Shown piece by piece: positions 48,860 to 58,307 of a DNA stretch of 64,000 nt. Source of the stretch: Salimicrobium album (lineage in GTDB: Bacteria > Bacillota > Bacilli > Bacillales > Halobacillaceae); the NCBI RefSeq assembly GCF_900107115.1, contig NZ_FNOS01000001.1, positions 62,001 through 126,000 of the forward strand, in the 5' to 3' direction. The translations under genes were made by a program, and so were the position numbers. The notes beneath the pieces are model-generated. The model saw only the letters and a program-made list of their open reading frames with translations. It did not search any database and was not told where the DNA came from. The stretch's first letter is position 1. Every line of letters begins with the position of its first letter.

Positions 48860-49615
48860 CTACTCTTCTACAGTTTCCGTCTCTTCTTCTGTCTCGCCGG
48901 ATTCTTCTTCACCGGCTGCTTCAGCTTCCTCTTCACCTTGTTTAGCTTCAAGGATGGCGTCAGCCATTTTTCCTGTAAGAAGTTTAACGGCACGAATAGC
49001 ATCGTCGTTTGCAGGAATTACATAATCAATTTCATCCGGATCACAGTTGGTATCCACCATACCGACGATCGGAATATCCAATTTATGAGCTTCCGCAATC
49101 GCGATACGCTCTTTACGAGGGTCGATTACGAAAAGTGCATCCGGCAGGCTCTCCATATTACGGATACCGCCGAGGAATCTTTCGAGTTTTTCTCTTTCTT
49201 TATTCAGTTCCATAACTTCTTTCTTAGGAAGAACATCGAAGGTTCCGTCTTCTTCCATACGCTCGATTTCTTTCAAACGACCGATACGTTTACGGATTGT
49301 TTTAAAGTTAGTTAGTGTACCACCCAACCAGCGCTGGTTGATGTAATACATACCGGCACGGTTCGCTTCTTCACGAACTGTGTCCTGTGCCTGTTTTTTA
49401 GTACCTACAAATAGTACTGTACCGCCGTCTGCAGCAAGATCACGTACATAGTTGAACGCTTCATCGACTTTCTTTACAGTTTTCTGAAGGTCAATGATGT
49501 AAATACCATTACGCTCCGTGAAAATGTACTTCTTCATTTTAGGGTTCCAGCGACGTGTCTGGTGACCGAAATGAACTCCTGCTTCGAGCAGCTGCTTCAT
49601 TGAAATAGCTGACAT
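48860..49615 (-). CDS. rpsB: 30S ribosomal protein S2
   Basis: S2 is a late-binding 30S protein. The 251-residue protein has [19 protein letters not shown], the [13 protein letters not shown] block and [20 protein letters not shown], with a long acidic Glu-rich tail (about 25 residues). It is preceded by a promoter and a roughly 120-nt leader. Confidence 0.98.
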   Translation of the reverse strand: MSAISMKQLLEAGVHFGHQTRRWNPKMKKYIFTERNGIYIIDLQKTVKKVDEAFNYVRDLAADGGTVLFVGTKKQAQDTVREEANRAGMYYINQRWLGGTLTNFKTIRKRIGRLKEIERMEEDGTFDVLPKKEVMELNKEREKLERFLGGIRNMESLPDALFVIDPRKERIAIAEAHKLDIPIVGMVDTNCDPDEIDYVIPANDDAIRAVKLLTGKMADAILEAKQGEEEAEAAGEEESGETEEETETVEE

Positions 49616-49735
49616 AATAAAATCCTCCTGTTTGGTTTATTTAGTATCCTCCATCCCCTTCTTTTTTCATTGCAAACTCCCTGTCTAATAGGAAGCAACC
49701 TACAACGAAATCCGGAGACGTGTGTATTGACACCG
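49616..49735 (-). promoter_or_regulatory. rpsB 5' leader, possible autoregulatory RNA
   Basis: About 120 nt between the predicted start and the rpsB ATG contain potential pairing (TTGC-TTCCT with AGGGA-GTTTGCAA near 49670-49705). S2 control of its own leader is known in other bacteria; here it is inference from length and pairing. Confidence 0.4.
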
Positions 49736-49741
49736 GAGGTT

Positions 49742-49770
49742 ACTATACCATACATGAGAAAAATTAGCAA
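49742..49770 (-). promoter_or_regulatory. Sigma-A promoter for rpsB-tsf
   Basis: There is a -35 TTGCTA (49765-49770), a 17-nt spacer and a -10 TATAGT (49742-49747), next to the end of swrB. Confidence 0.75.
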
Positions 49771-49775
49771 CCTCC

Positions 49776-50222
49776 TTATTGCTGTCTTCGAATCAATTTC
49801 ATCATCATCTCCACTTCTGTTTTTCCCGTACCCAGCAGTTTTGCCATTTCCTCCAGGCTTTTCCCCTCTTCTGCCATCTTTTTCACTTTCAGTTCTTCCG
49901 AAAATTCCACTTTTTCTCTGCTTTCAGTAACCGGCGGTTGAAACTCTATATGGTCTTCCGACTTCGTCCGCCTGTTTCCGGACACTTCTTCTTTCTTTTC
50001 GGTGAGAGAATCTGACCTTCGGGAGACGGTATTCTGTTCAAATTTCCTGTTCTCCTCTCTGATTTCCTCCAGGTAGGATTGGAAGGTTCCTTCTATTTCT
50101 CTTGCTATCTGCTTTTGTTTCTGCATTTCCTCCCTAGAAGGGTCTTTCATAAACAACAGGAACATCCCGATAAGGATGATCCCGTCCACGATAAAATTGA
50201 TTATCAGCAAGTACATCGTCAT
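49776..50222 (-). CDS. swrB: SwrB/YlxL-like membrane protein
   Basis: The last gene of the fla/che operon. In B. subtilis SwrB activates the flagellar export apparatus and swarming. The 148-residue protein has an N-terminal membrane segment (about 3-24), a charged coiled-coil-like middle, a low-complexity region, and a C-terminal helix-turn-helix-like EEGKSLEEMAKLLGTGKTEVEMMMKLI. Sequence similarity is loose; the position after sigD and the topology support the call. Confidence 0.8.
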   Translation of the reverse strand: MTMYLLIINFIVDGIILIGMFLLFMKDPSREEMQKQKQIAREIEGTFQSYLEEIREENRKFEQNTVSRRSDSLTEKKEEVSGNRRTKSEDHIEFQPPVTESREKVEFSEELKVKKMAEEGKSLEEMAKLLGTGKTEVEMMMKLIRRQQ

Positions 50223-50296
50223 TTCGTTTTCACCAACTTAATTCTCTGCTTCATAAGCCTGTGCAACTTCAGTCCGCCCCCCCGGCAAGTCACAGA

Positions 50297-51070
50297 TCAA
50301 TTCCGATACTTCCCGAGCGCTTCGCGCAGTTTGAATATTGCACGTCCATGAATCTGGGATATTCTCGAAGTAGTTAGATTCATCACTTCTCCTATCTCGG
50401 TGAGGGAGAGTTCCTCTTCATAAAACAGACTCAACACCAGTCGTTCCTTTTCATTGAGCATTTTAATCTCTTCAGTAAGCTCCCGGATATTTTCACCTTT
50501 GACTGCCTGTTCATCCGGAGAATTTTCCAAATCCTCAGGAACCAGATATCCTGCCCCCTCTTTGTAATCGCCGCCGTCGTCATGTGGTTTTTCTTCCACA
50601 GAGAGTACATTTGAGAAATAGACGTCCCTTGTCGTTTCTTCTACTTCTTCGGGTCTCATATTTAAAACTTCGGCAATTTCCTCCGGTGCCGGTTGTCTGC
50701 CGAAATTCTGTTCCAGCTGCTCCGCGGTCTTTTCGATCTTTTTTGCCTTATCCCTGACTGTACGGGGAAGCCAATCTTCTTTTCTGAGTCCGTCAATAAT
50801 ACTGCCTTTGATTCTGAAGGAAGCATACGTGACGAATTTCAAATTACGGGACAGTTCGAACTTCTTCAGTGCGTCGTAAAGCCCGAAATATGCTAAACTC
50901 CTTATTTCTTCCCTGCTTACACTTTGAGGCAGGTGCTGGGATACACGCTGGACCTGATAATTGATGAGATACTCATATTGAGCTACCAGTTCATTGGCAG
51001 CATTTTTATCGTTATGTTCGATCCACCTGTGCCACAATTTCTTTTCTTCGGGAGAAATTGGATTAGACAT
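50297..51070 (-). CDS. sigD: Flagellar sigma factor SigD (FliA family)
   Basis: SigD directs transcription of flagellin, motors and autolysins. The 257-residue protein has region 2 (EEIRSLAYFGLYDALKKFE and FVTYASFRIKGSIIDGLRKEDWLPR), region 3 and region 4 (EELSLTEIGEVMNLTTSRISQIHGRAIFKLR). It is 31 nt after flhG, where B. subtilis has five che genes. Confidence 0.97.
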   Translation of the reverse strand: MSNPISPEEKKLWHRWIEHNDKNAANELVAQYEYLINYQVQRVSQHLPQSVSREEIRSLAYFGLYDALKKFELSRNLKFVTYASFRIKGSIIDGLRKEDWLPRTVRDKAKKIEKTAEQLEQNFGRQPAPEEIAEVLNMRPEEVEETTRDVYFSNVLSVEEKPHDDGGDYKEGAGYLVPEDLENSPDEQAVKGENIRELTEEIKMLNEKERLVLSLFYEEELSLTEIGEVMNLTTSRISQIHGRAIFKLREALGKYRN

Positions 51071-51101
51071 AGTAGCCCTCCTTTAGTACTGATGGTTCTT
51101 T

Positions 51102-51821
51102 TCAGATTTCTGCCATTAATTTTTTCAGCCTGATCAGAAACGAATCCCCGGTTCTCCTTTCCTTTTTAAGCTCGTTTACAGAAGCGGAAAATACGGATTG
51201 ACTTCCGCCCGTGCCAGGGAGTGGAACCGGCAGATTCACCTCTTTGCCGAGAAAATCGGCCGTCACCTTTTTGACCCTTTCGAGAGCTTTTCTATCATTA
51301 CGTTCATCCGAAATCCTGTTAGGCAATAGAGAAATGCGCTGTTCTCGAGAAGCGGAGTGTAACTTCTTTATCATTGCATACGCTTTTTTAAGGGAAACAT
51401 CACTATTTTCCATTATAATGAACGTTTCGTCGGCACATGCGGCTAATCCGGCTTCTTCCCGTAATATTCCACTTCCCAAATCGAGGAATATATAGTCATG
51501 TTTGAACAGCATCTTTTCGAAATCCGGAAAAGAATAGGGAAATGAAGTCGTTTCCACCTGATACGGAGCTTCTTTATACACTCCGGAAGCTGTATGAATG
51601 GCTGCCTCTTCCGATAAAATCCCTGATGATGTACGTCTTTCTCTGCCTCTTCCGATGATGAGAACTTCCGAACCGGTCAAGCTTAATTCCATCGCAAAAT
51701 CTGCAGCTATATCAGTACGCTTCTCCGTGCTTTCGGCATTGAGGATAGAAATGACTCCCGCTTTGGTCGTAACGTGCCGAGCCTCCAATTTTCTTCTGAG
51801 ATTTTCGGCCTGGTCACTCAC
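51102..51821 (-). CDS. flhG: FlhG (YlxH/MinD-like) with degenerate ATP-binding site
   Basis: FlhG normally is a MinD-type ATPase that sets flagellar number and place and activates FlhF GTPase. The 239-residue protein (usually about 290-300) keeps the N-terminal FlhF-activating DQAENLRR motif (3-10), a Walker B-like HDYIFLDLGSG (108-118) and a C-terminal amphipathic helix. The deviant Walker A KGGVGKT is replaced by NAESTEKRT (28-36), and the DxD of the next strand by GRGRE (57-61). ATP binding is therefore unlikely. The GTG start overlaps the flhF end by 8 nt. Confidence 0.88.
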   Translation of the reverse strand: MSDQAENLRRKLEARHVTTKAGVISILNAESTEKRTDIAADFAMELSLTGSEVLIIGRGRERRTSSGILSEEAAIHTASGVYKEAPYQVETTSFPYSFPDFEKMLFKHDYIFLDLGSGILREEAGLAACADETFIIMENSDVSLKKAYAMIKKLHSASREQRISLLPNRISDERNDRKALERVKKVTADFLGKEVNLPVPLPGTGGSQSVFSASVNELKKERRTGDSFLIRLKKLMAEI

Positions 51822-52869
51822 TCGTTTCTATCTCCTTCAGCATTTGCTCCGTGAGTTCCGACAATGGGAGTGTAGTTATATCATCAGGAACATTCTGACC
51901 GGTAGTAACGAAGGAAACAGTTTTTTTATATTTAACGGCTAAGCTTACCGCTGCACCGAAGCTTCCGGATTCATCCATCTTTGTGAAAATCAATGAGTGG
52001 AGAGGCACTTCTGAAAATCGTTTATACACTGCCTCTATATCTTTAAATTTACTTGTCATCGAAAGGACAAGGATGGTATCTGCCTCTTCATCGAAGTCAA
52101 TTATCTTCTGCAGCTCGCTTACGTAGGAAGAATCTTTGTAATTTCTTCCTGCCGTATCAACGATTACAAGATCTTTATCTTTCATTTCCTCCCTCGCTTT
52201 CCTGTAATCCTCCAGATTGTAAACAACCTCCATCGGGATGTTCAAAAGCCTGGCGTAGGTACGCAGCTGCTCGATAGCTGCTATCCGGTACGTGTCTGTG
52301 GTAATGAAACCTACCGACAAATTATCATCCAATATTGCATTGGCGGCCAGTTTAGCAGCCGTAGTCGTCTTGCCGACCCCTGTAGGTCCAATAAGATGGA
52401 TGTATTTATTATTCCCCGGACGGGAGGTGGCCGGGATTTCTGTGATTCCTTTGTGTAAATGATCTCTCACCCTTCCCCAGAAGGGATCCGTACCATTTTT
52501 TTCTCGTCTGATTTCCTGAAGGATCTCCGGATTAAGCTCGTGTTCTAAAAATGCGGAAATTTCCGTCTGTTCTTTTGCAGCCTTCGCTGAAGCTGAAGAG
52601 AGGGGCCGGACTGTTTCTTTACGCTGCTGTCCCCCCGCTTCGGAGGAAGTGCGTGGGGGAACGTCTTTCTCACTGACTGTATGACCAGTTTCCGGAGGTT
52701 CGGATTCTATAGCAGCCGTTATTTCTATCCGAATCTTTTTGAACAGCCCGAAGACCCCTTTCGTTTTCTTTTTCCTGGAATTTAGAATGATCGCCTGGAC
52801 ACCCATCTCTTCTTTAACTTTTTTCATGACCAGAGGCATCGTTTCCGCCTCAAACTTCTTTACGATCAT
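51814..52869 (-). CDS. flhF: Flagellar SRP-like GTPase FlhF
   Basis: FlhF is an SRP-family GTPase that helps position flagella. The 351-residue protein has a basic B domain, then the NG domain with G1 GPTGVGKTTTAAKLA, DTYRIAAIEQL, G3 DTAGR and G4 TKMDE, all intact. It overlaps flhA and flhG. Its GTPase site contrasts with the degenerate FlhG partner. Confidence 0.96.
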   Translation of the reverse strand: MIVKKFEAETMPLVMKKVKEEMGVQAIILNSRKKKTKGVFGLFKKIRIEITAAIESEPPETGHTVSEKDVPPRTSSEAGGQQRKETVRPLSSASAKAAKEQTEISAFLEHELNPEILQEIRREKNGTDPFWGRVRDHLHKGITEIPATSRPGNNKYIHLIGPTGVGKTTTAAKLAANAILDDNLSVGFITTDTYRIAAIEQLRTYARLLNIPMEVVYNLEDYRKAREEMKDKDLVIVDTAGRNYKDSSYVSELQKIIDFDEEADTILVLSMTSKFKDIEAVYKRFSEVPLHSLIFTKMDESGSFGAAVSLAVKYKKTVSFVTTGQNVPDDITTLPLSELTEQMLKEIETSE

Positions 52870-54896
52870 CCCAGACTCACCGCCCCGACGCTCTGCACTT
52901 CTACATTCGGGTCGATTTCATTGTAGGAAAGAACGATTACCTGAGGTAAGAAACGGTTGAGTAATTGTTTCACGTACATTCGTATTGCTGGTGAGCAGAG
53001 AATGATGGCGTTTTCTTCCTGCAGGGATAACTTTTCCACCTTATTCGCCACACTCTCCGTAATCTGCTGCTGTCTTTCCGGATCAAGGGCGAGGAAACTC
53101 CCATGTTCCGTCTGCTGAACATGATCTGCAATTAATTTTTCTACCTGCCCTGAAATCGTAACCACTTTAATTACACCTTCTTCTTTTTTGTACTGATTCG
53201 TTATTTGTGTAGCCAGCGACTGACGTACATATTCGGCCAGAAGATCCGTGTCGCTCGTCATTTTGGCAAAATCGGCGAGAGTTTCGAAAATGACCGGCAG
53301 GTTTTTGATTGACACATTTTCCTGCAGCAGTTTAGCCAGCACTTTCTGCACCTCTCCAATCGCCATCGGCTCCGGTGTAACTTCTCCGGCAAGCACCGGG
53401 TATGATCCCTTCAGGTGATCGATCAGTTGCTGGGTCTCCTGATGTCCAAGAAGTTCGTGAGCATGCCGTTTAATCGTTTCAGTTACGTGAGTGGAAACGA
53501 CCGAAGGAGGGTCGACGACTGTATAGCCCAGTAACTCGGCTTCGTCTTTCATATCTTCCTCCACCCACTTGGCCGGCAATCCGAAAGCAGGCTCCACCGT
53601 ATCTATACCTTCCACCATTCCGTCGTCCTCCCCTGGTGTCATCGCCAGATAATGATCCAGCAGAAGTTCTCCTTTCGCCACTTCGTTCCCTTTTATTTTC
53701 AGCCGATATTCATTCGGATTAAGCTGAATATTATCCCTTATTCTCACTACGGGTATGACAATTCCAAGTTCGATCGCAATCTGCCTGCGTATCATGACTA
53801 TTCTGTCCAGCAGATCCCCTCCCTGATTTGCATCAGCGATAGGAATGAGCGCATAACCGAATTCAAATTCAATCGGATCCATACTGATGAGATCCACTAC
53901 ATTTTCCGGAGCCTTCATCTGCTCACTCTCGTTTCTCTCTTCATCCTCCTCTTCGATATCAAGCTCGCCCGTTTCTCTCGACAGCCAATATCCTCCGAAT
54001 ATCATAACTGAGGAGATTAACATTGTAAGTGTAAACGGGATGGGAGTGAGACCGAGCAGAAAAATCGCTCCGCCGGCCACGTACAGGAGTTTCGGAAAAC
54101 GAAATAATTGATCAGTCAAATCGTTACCCAGGTTCCCTTTGGAAGCTACTCTTGTAACCACTACACCCGTTGCCGTGGAAAGGAGAAGGGCGGGGATCTG
54201 ACTTACAAGCCCGTCTCCGACCGTAAGTCTCATATATGTATCAATTGCTTCCTGAAACCCGAGCCCCATCTGAACCATTCCTATGATAAGCCCGAATATG
54301 ATGTTCATTAAAACGATGATGATTCCGGCAATAGCGTCTCCTTTTACAAACTTACTAGCCCCGTCCATCGCTCCATAAAAATCAGCTTCCTGCTCCACTT
54401 TATCTCTACGTTCTTTCGCCTGATGCTCATTGATCATACCCGCATTCAAATCAGCATCGATACTCATCTGTTTCCCGGGCATGGCATCGAGAGTGAAACG
54501 GGCAGCAACTTCCGATACCCGCTCCGCCCCTTTCGTGATGACGAGAAATTGAATGATTACCAGGATGATGAAGACGACGAAACCGACCAGAGGATTTCCC
54601 CCGATGACAAATGTACCGAAAGTTTCGATCACCTCTCCCGCTCTGGCTTCAGAAAGGATGGACCGGGTCGTCGACACGTTCAAACCGAGCCGGAAAAGAG
54701 TCATTAGTAAAAGAAGAGTGGGGAAAACCGCAAACTGCAGCACGTCGTCCATATTCATCGAAACGAGAATAACAAGAAGAGCCAGAGTGATGTTCACCAT
54801 GATCAAAAAACTCAATAACCACCCGGGAAGAGGTATAACCAACATGACTATAATTAATATAATTCCTAATAATACAGATAAGTCCCTCGCTGACAT
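52866..54896 (-). CDS. flhA: Flagellar export gate protein FlhA
   Basis: FlhA forms the nonameric export gate. The 676-residue protein has about 8 N-terminal membrane helices (to about 310), the FHIPEP-region residues (FRLGLNVSTTRSIL, AMPGKQMSIDADLNAG) and a large cytosolic C-domain that docks chaperone-substrate complexes. The start follows AAGGAGAG; it overlaps flhF by 4 nt. Confidence 0.97.
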   Translation of the reverse strand: MSARDLSVLLGIILIIVMLVIPLPGWLLSFLIMVNITLALLVILVSMNMDDVLQFAVFPTLLLLMTLFRLGLNVSTTRSILSEARAGEVIETFGTFVIGGNPLVGFVVFIILVIIQFLVITKGAERVSEVAARFTLDAMPGKQMSIDADLNAGMINEHQAKERRDKVEQEADFYGAMDGASKFVKGDAIAGIIIVLMNIIFGLIIGMVQMGLGFQEAIDTYMRLTVGDGLVSQIPALLLSTATGVVVTRVASKGNLGNDLTDQLFRFPKLLYVAGGAIFLLGLTPIPFTLTMLISSVMIFGGYWLSRETGELDIEEEDEERNESEQMKAPENVVDLISMDPIEFEFGYALIPIADANQGGDLLDRIVMIRRQIAIELGIVIPVVRIRDNIQLNPNEYRLKIKGNEVAKGELLLDHYLAMTPGEDDGMVEGIDTVEPAFGLPAKWVEEDMKDEAELLGYTVVDPPSVVSTHVTETIKRHAHELLGHQETQQLIDHLKGSYPVLAGEVTPEPMAIGEVQKVLAKLLQENVSIKNLPVIFETLADFAKMTSDTDLLAEYVRQSLATQITNQYKKEEGVIKVVTISGQVEKLIADHVQQTEHGSFLALDPERQQQITESVANKVEKLSLQEENAIILCSPAIRMYVKQLLNRFLPQVIVLSYNEIDPNVEVQSVGAVSLG

Positions 54897-54917
54897 TTTC
54901 GTCTCTCCTTAATGAAT

Positions 54918-56000
54918 TCAAACTTTTTTCTGCAATTTATATACATAAGCCAGAACTTCGGCCACCGCCTGAAAAAATTCTTCTTCAATCGGTTCATTGA
55001 TTTCCGTACGACTGTAAAGCCCTCGGGCGAGCGGGCGATTCTCAACTGTGATAACGTCATGCGCCCTGGCTGTTTCCTTAATTTTAAGAGCGATGAAATC
55101 GACTCCTTTCGCCACCACAAATGGAGCGTCCGATTTCTGTTCGTTATACTTGAGAGCCACGGCGTAGTGGGTCGGGTTAGTAATAATTACATCCGCTTCC
55201 GGAACTTCACTCATCATTCGTGCAGCAGACATCTGCCGCTGTTTTTCCTTGATTTTAGCCCGGATCTGAGGGTCACCCTCCATATTTTTATATTCATCTT
55301 TTATATCTTTTTTGGACATTCGAATGTTTTTTTCGTGATCATACTTCTGATAGGTGTAATCGATCACGGAAAGAAGCAGCAGGGCCATAGCCGAAGCAAG
55401 TCCCATTATCATAGTCGTATTTCCGAAAAAAGAGAGAGCCGCATCCAGGGATTTCTGAGCCGACATGATCATATCGTTTTTATTGGTCCAGATGACCGAA
55501 AAGGTTATGACACCGATCACAGTTATTTTCAACAGTGACTTCACCAGTTCCACCAGTGCCCTCGCGGAAAAAATACGTTTAAAACCCTGGATGGGGTTCA
55601 ATTTCTTCGGGTCGACTTTCAAAGGTTCTGCCGTAAACATCACCCCGACCTGGATAAGGTTGGAAGTCAGCCCGGCCACGATCGCTATCCCCATGACAGG
55701 GGCCAGTACCTTGGAAATCTCGAGCGACATTTTGTTGAGTACGTGACTTACAGTCTGTTCGGTTATGTCCAGATGTATGTATTCCGTAAAGGATTGTTCG
55801 TACATCGTCAGCAGCGTGTCTTTGAGCATGGGACCGATAAGGTAAAGAGTACTGAACGTAAGCAGCAGAAGAAATCCGGTGTTCACATCCTGACTCTTTG
55901 CCACCTGCCCCTTTTTACGGGAATCCTGTTTCTTCTTGGGCGTAGCTTTTTCCGTTTTCTCATCAGCAGCGAAGTATTGCAGATCAAGTTTCAGTCGCAT
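54918..56000 (-). CDS. flhB: Flagellar export switch protein FlhB
   Basis: FlhB switches export from hook to filament substrates by self-cleavage. The 360-residue protein starts MRLKLDLQYFA, has four membrane helices, and has the autocleavage site NPTH in IITNPTHYAVAL. The start at 56000 is chosen from family alignment; an upstream in-frame extension overlaps fliR. Confidence 0.96.
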   Translation of the reverse strand: MRLKLDLQYFAADEKTEKATPKKKQDSRKKGQVAKSQDVNTGFLLLLTFSTLYLIGPMLKDTLLTMYEQSFTEYIHLDITEQTVSHVLNKMSLEISKVLAPVMGIAIVAGLTSNLIQVGVMFTAEPLKVDPKKLNPIQGFKRIFSARALVELVKSLLKITVIGVITFSVIWTNKNDMIMSAQKSLDAALSFFGNTTMIMGLASAMALLLLSVIDYTYQKYDHEKNIRMSKKDIKDEYKNMEGDPQIRAKIKEKQRQMSAARMMSEVPEADVIITNPTHYAVALKYNEQKSDAPFVVAKGVDFIALKIKETARAHDVITVENRPLARGLYSRTEINEPIEEEFFQAVAEVLAYVYKLQKKV

Positions 56001-56004
56001 TCCT

Positions 56005-56784
56005 CTAAGACCTCCCCAGCACATCGATAAAGCCGCGCATAGTTTCAAGAACGAGATCGAAAATCTCTTCGATCAGAAGCACATAAAAGCCCATTACGAT
56101 TGTTAAAACTGCCAACGCTACAAATATTTTCAGAGGCAGCCCCACTACAAATACGTTCAGCTGCGGTACGGTACGGGCGATAATCCCAAGTGCCACATCC
56201 ACGAGAAACAGACAGCCGACCAGTGGAAGAGCCATAAGAAAAGCTGAGATGAACATTTCATTGAATGTATAAATGACGAATTCTATCCAGGACTCGTTTT
56301 GAAACTGCAGGAACTGATCGATCTCTATGGCTTGATAGCTGTAAAAGATACCGTCAATCATTAAATGATGGCCGTCCGTTACGAGAATGAACAGAAGAGT
56401 CACCGTATATAAATACTGACCGATCAAAGGGCTTTGGGCACCCGTCTGGGGATCGACGACGTTCGCTATGGCAAAGCCCATCTGGAAGTCGATGAATCCC
56501 CCGGCCACCTGGACTGCAGTAATGGCAACGTATGCCAGTAATCCTATGAAAAGACCCGTAATCGCTTCTTTCAACATCAGCATAAAAAACATTTCATCCA
56601 GCGAGAATTGAGGAGGTTCAATAGAAATATATAATATTAGTGCAAGAAAAAATGAGAAACCCACTTTATATTGTGCAGGAATTGTCCGATATGAGAATAG
56701 TGGGAGAGTCGCAAAAAAAGCGGTGATTCTTATAAAAACCAGTAAAAATGCGGGGACGTTTGCAAGTGTAGCCCATTCCGCCAC
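56005..56784 (-). CDS. fliR: Flagellar export protein FliR
   Basis: FliR belongs to the FliPQR export gate. The 259-residue protein has about six hydrophobic helices with the conserved VDPQTGAQSPLIGQ. The start is a GTG at 56784, 5 nt after fliQ. Confidence 0.95.
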   Translation of the reverse strand: MAEWATLANVPAFLLVFIRITAFFATLPLFSYRTIPAQYKVGFSFFLALILYISIEPPQFSLDEMFFMLMLKEAITGLFIGLLAYVAITAVQVAGGFIDFQMGFAIANVVDPQTGAQSPLIGQYLYTVTLLFILVTDGHHLMIDGIFYSYQAIEIDQFLQFQNESWIEFVIYTFNEMFISAFLMALPLVGCLFLVDVALGIIARTVPQLNVFVVGLPLKIFVALAVLTIVMGFYVLLIEEIFDLVLETMRGFIDVLGRS

Positions 56785-56788
56785 GGGG

Positions 56789-57058
56789 TTACCCTACCAG
56801 CATGTTCAAATTCCTGAACACTGAAGCCGTAAATTCCACCATATTGGTCAACATCCATGGACCAAAAAACACAAGACCGATCAGAACCGCTACAATCTTC
56901 GGGACGAAAGCGAGCGTCTGTTCCTGAATTTGAGTAGTAGCCTGAAAAATACTCACAATTAACCCGACTGCCAGAGCGAGAATCAGCAAAGGACCTGTCA
57001 CGATCAAAACAGTATACACCCCATCTTTGGCAAACTGTATAACCATTTCACTATTCAT
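56789..57058 (-). CDS. fliQ: Flagellar export protein FliQ
   Basis: An 89-residue, two-helix membrane protein with SIFQATTQIQEQTLAFVPKI, the conserved FliQ core. The start follows TAGGAGGAAA. Confidence 0.96.
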   Translation of the reverse strand: MNSEMVIQFAKDGVYTVLIVTGPLLILALAVGLIVSIFQATTQIQEQTLAFVPKIVAVLIGLVFFGPWMLTNMVEFTASVFRNLNMLVG

Positions 57059-57068
57059 TTTTTTCCTC

Positions 57069-57734
57069 CTAGAAACCTTCCAGTAAAGAATGTGTAATCA
57101 AATACCAGCCGTCCACAAGAACGAACAATAAAATTTTGAACGGAAGAGAAATCATAACCGGTGGAAGCATCATCATCCCCATAGACATAAGTACACTGGC
57201 GACAGCCATATCAATGACAAGAAAAGGTACAAAGATCATGAAGCCCATCTGAAAAGCAGTTTTCAATTCACTGATGGCATAAGCCGGCACGAGAGTAGTC
57301 ATCGGAATTTCCTGTACAGTTTCCGGAGCTTCGGCACCGGAGTAGTTAAGGAACAGTTCCAGATCTTTCTGTCGTGTATGGGAAGACATAAATTCTTTCA
57401 TCGGTTCGCTCGCGTTCGTATAGGCTTCTTCGAGTGATATCTCTTCTTCGAGGAGTGGTGTCAGAGCATTCTCATTCACCTCATTGAAGGTAGGCGCCAT
57501 TATAAAGAACGTAAGAAACAGCGCCAGACCGATCAAAACCTGATTGGGAGGCATCTGTTGGGTGGCCAGTGAAGTCCGGACAAATGAGAGTACAATGATG
57601 ATCCTCGCAAAACTTGTCATTAAAATGAGAATACCCGGAGCTATCGACAATATTGTCAAAAGCAGAAGCAGCTGAACGGAAGTCGATATACTTTCAGGGT
57701 CAGCCCCCGAAAACAGGTCTACAAATTCACTCAT
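57069..57734 (-). CDS. fliP: Flagellar export protein FliP
   Basis: The 221-residue protein has four membrane helices, with MTSFARIIIVLSFVRTSL and QMPPNQVLIGLALFLTFF in the N-half and PFLVIDMAVASVLMSMGMMMLPP in the C-half (FliP signatures). It overlaps fliO by 8 nt. Confidence 0.96.
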   Translation of the reverse strand: MSEFVDLFSGADPESISTSVQLLLLLTILSIAPGILILMTSFARIIIVLSFVRTSLATQQMPPNQVLIGLALFLTFFIMAPTFNEVNENALTPLLEEEISLEEAYTNASEPMKEFMSSHTRQKDLELFLNYSGAEAPETVQEIPMTTLVPAYAISELKTAFQMGFMIFVPFLVIDMAVASVLMSMGMMMLPPVMISLPFKILLFVLVDGWYLITHSLLEGF

Positions 57735-58302
57735 CTGTATGATCCTTTCCGCGGCCGTTTCTCATCCTGTTCTCTTTCATAAGAGAAAGCTGCTTATCAA
57801 AGAGCTGGTGAAACTGCTTGCCGGAATTTTCATTGTCGCCCGAAAGATCGGACTCACCGTTTAATAACTGTTTCCTCGTTTCCTCATCGGTGATTTCCGT
57901 TAGCATCTCCACTGTGTCTCCCACTCCGATAATATAGACGTGTCCCCCGATTTTCACTGCCTGTACGGAGCGATTCTGACCGAGAGGTACTCCGCCGAGA
58001 TTGTGCATCTGTCGCGTATTGGAAAAGAGATTATTCTTTTTCTGTATGAACTTCAGCACACCATATATCAGTCCGAGTACGAACACTAAAGCGAGAATCA
58101 GCTTGGTTGCACTCCACCATAAAGGTTCGGCAGCAGGCTGCTCTTCATTTTCCTCTTTGCTTTCCCCTCCTTCTTCGCTGCATCCGTCGATTCCCGGATT
58201 CTTCGCACATTCACTCACGCTGGGGCTTGAACTGTAAGCGACTGCCGGACTCAGACACAGAAAAGAAAACATGATAATAATAAGGGTTATGAACTTTTTC
58301 AT
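57727..58302 (-). CDS. fliO: Flagellar biosynthesis protein FliO (FliZ)
   Basis: FliO assists assembly of the FliP ring. The 191-residue protein has a signal peptide (MKKFITL..., cleavage near AYS), an acidic Glu/Ser-rich extracytoplasmic stretch (about 25-60), one membrane helix (about 65-87) and a cytosolic domain (SVQAVKIGGHVYIIGVGD). The ATG at 58302 has a weak ribosome-binding site, so it is probably coupled to cheY. Confidence 0.9.
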   Translation of the reverse strand: MKKFITLIIIMFSFLCLSPAVAYSSSPSVSECAKNPGIDGCSEEGGESKEENEEQPAAEPLWWSATKLILALVFVLGLIYGVLKFIQKKNNLFSNTRQMHNLGGVPLGQNRSVQAVKIGGHVYIIGVGDTVEMLTEITDEETRKQLLNGESDLSGDNENSGKQFHQLFDKQLSLMKENRMRNGRGKDHTDE

Positions 58303-58307
58303 AAAAC

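Noticed and set aside
53652-54011. Long plus-strand frames opposite flhA and other genes
   Set aside because: They are antisense shadows of well-supported minus-strand genes, with no ribosome-binding site or homology.
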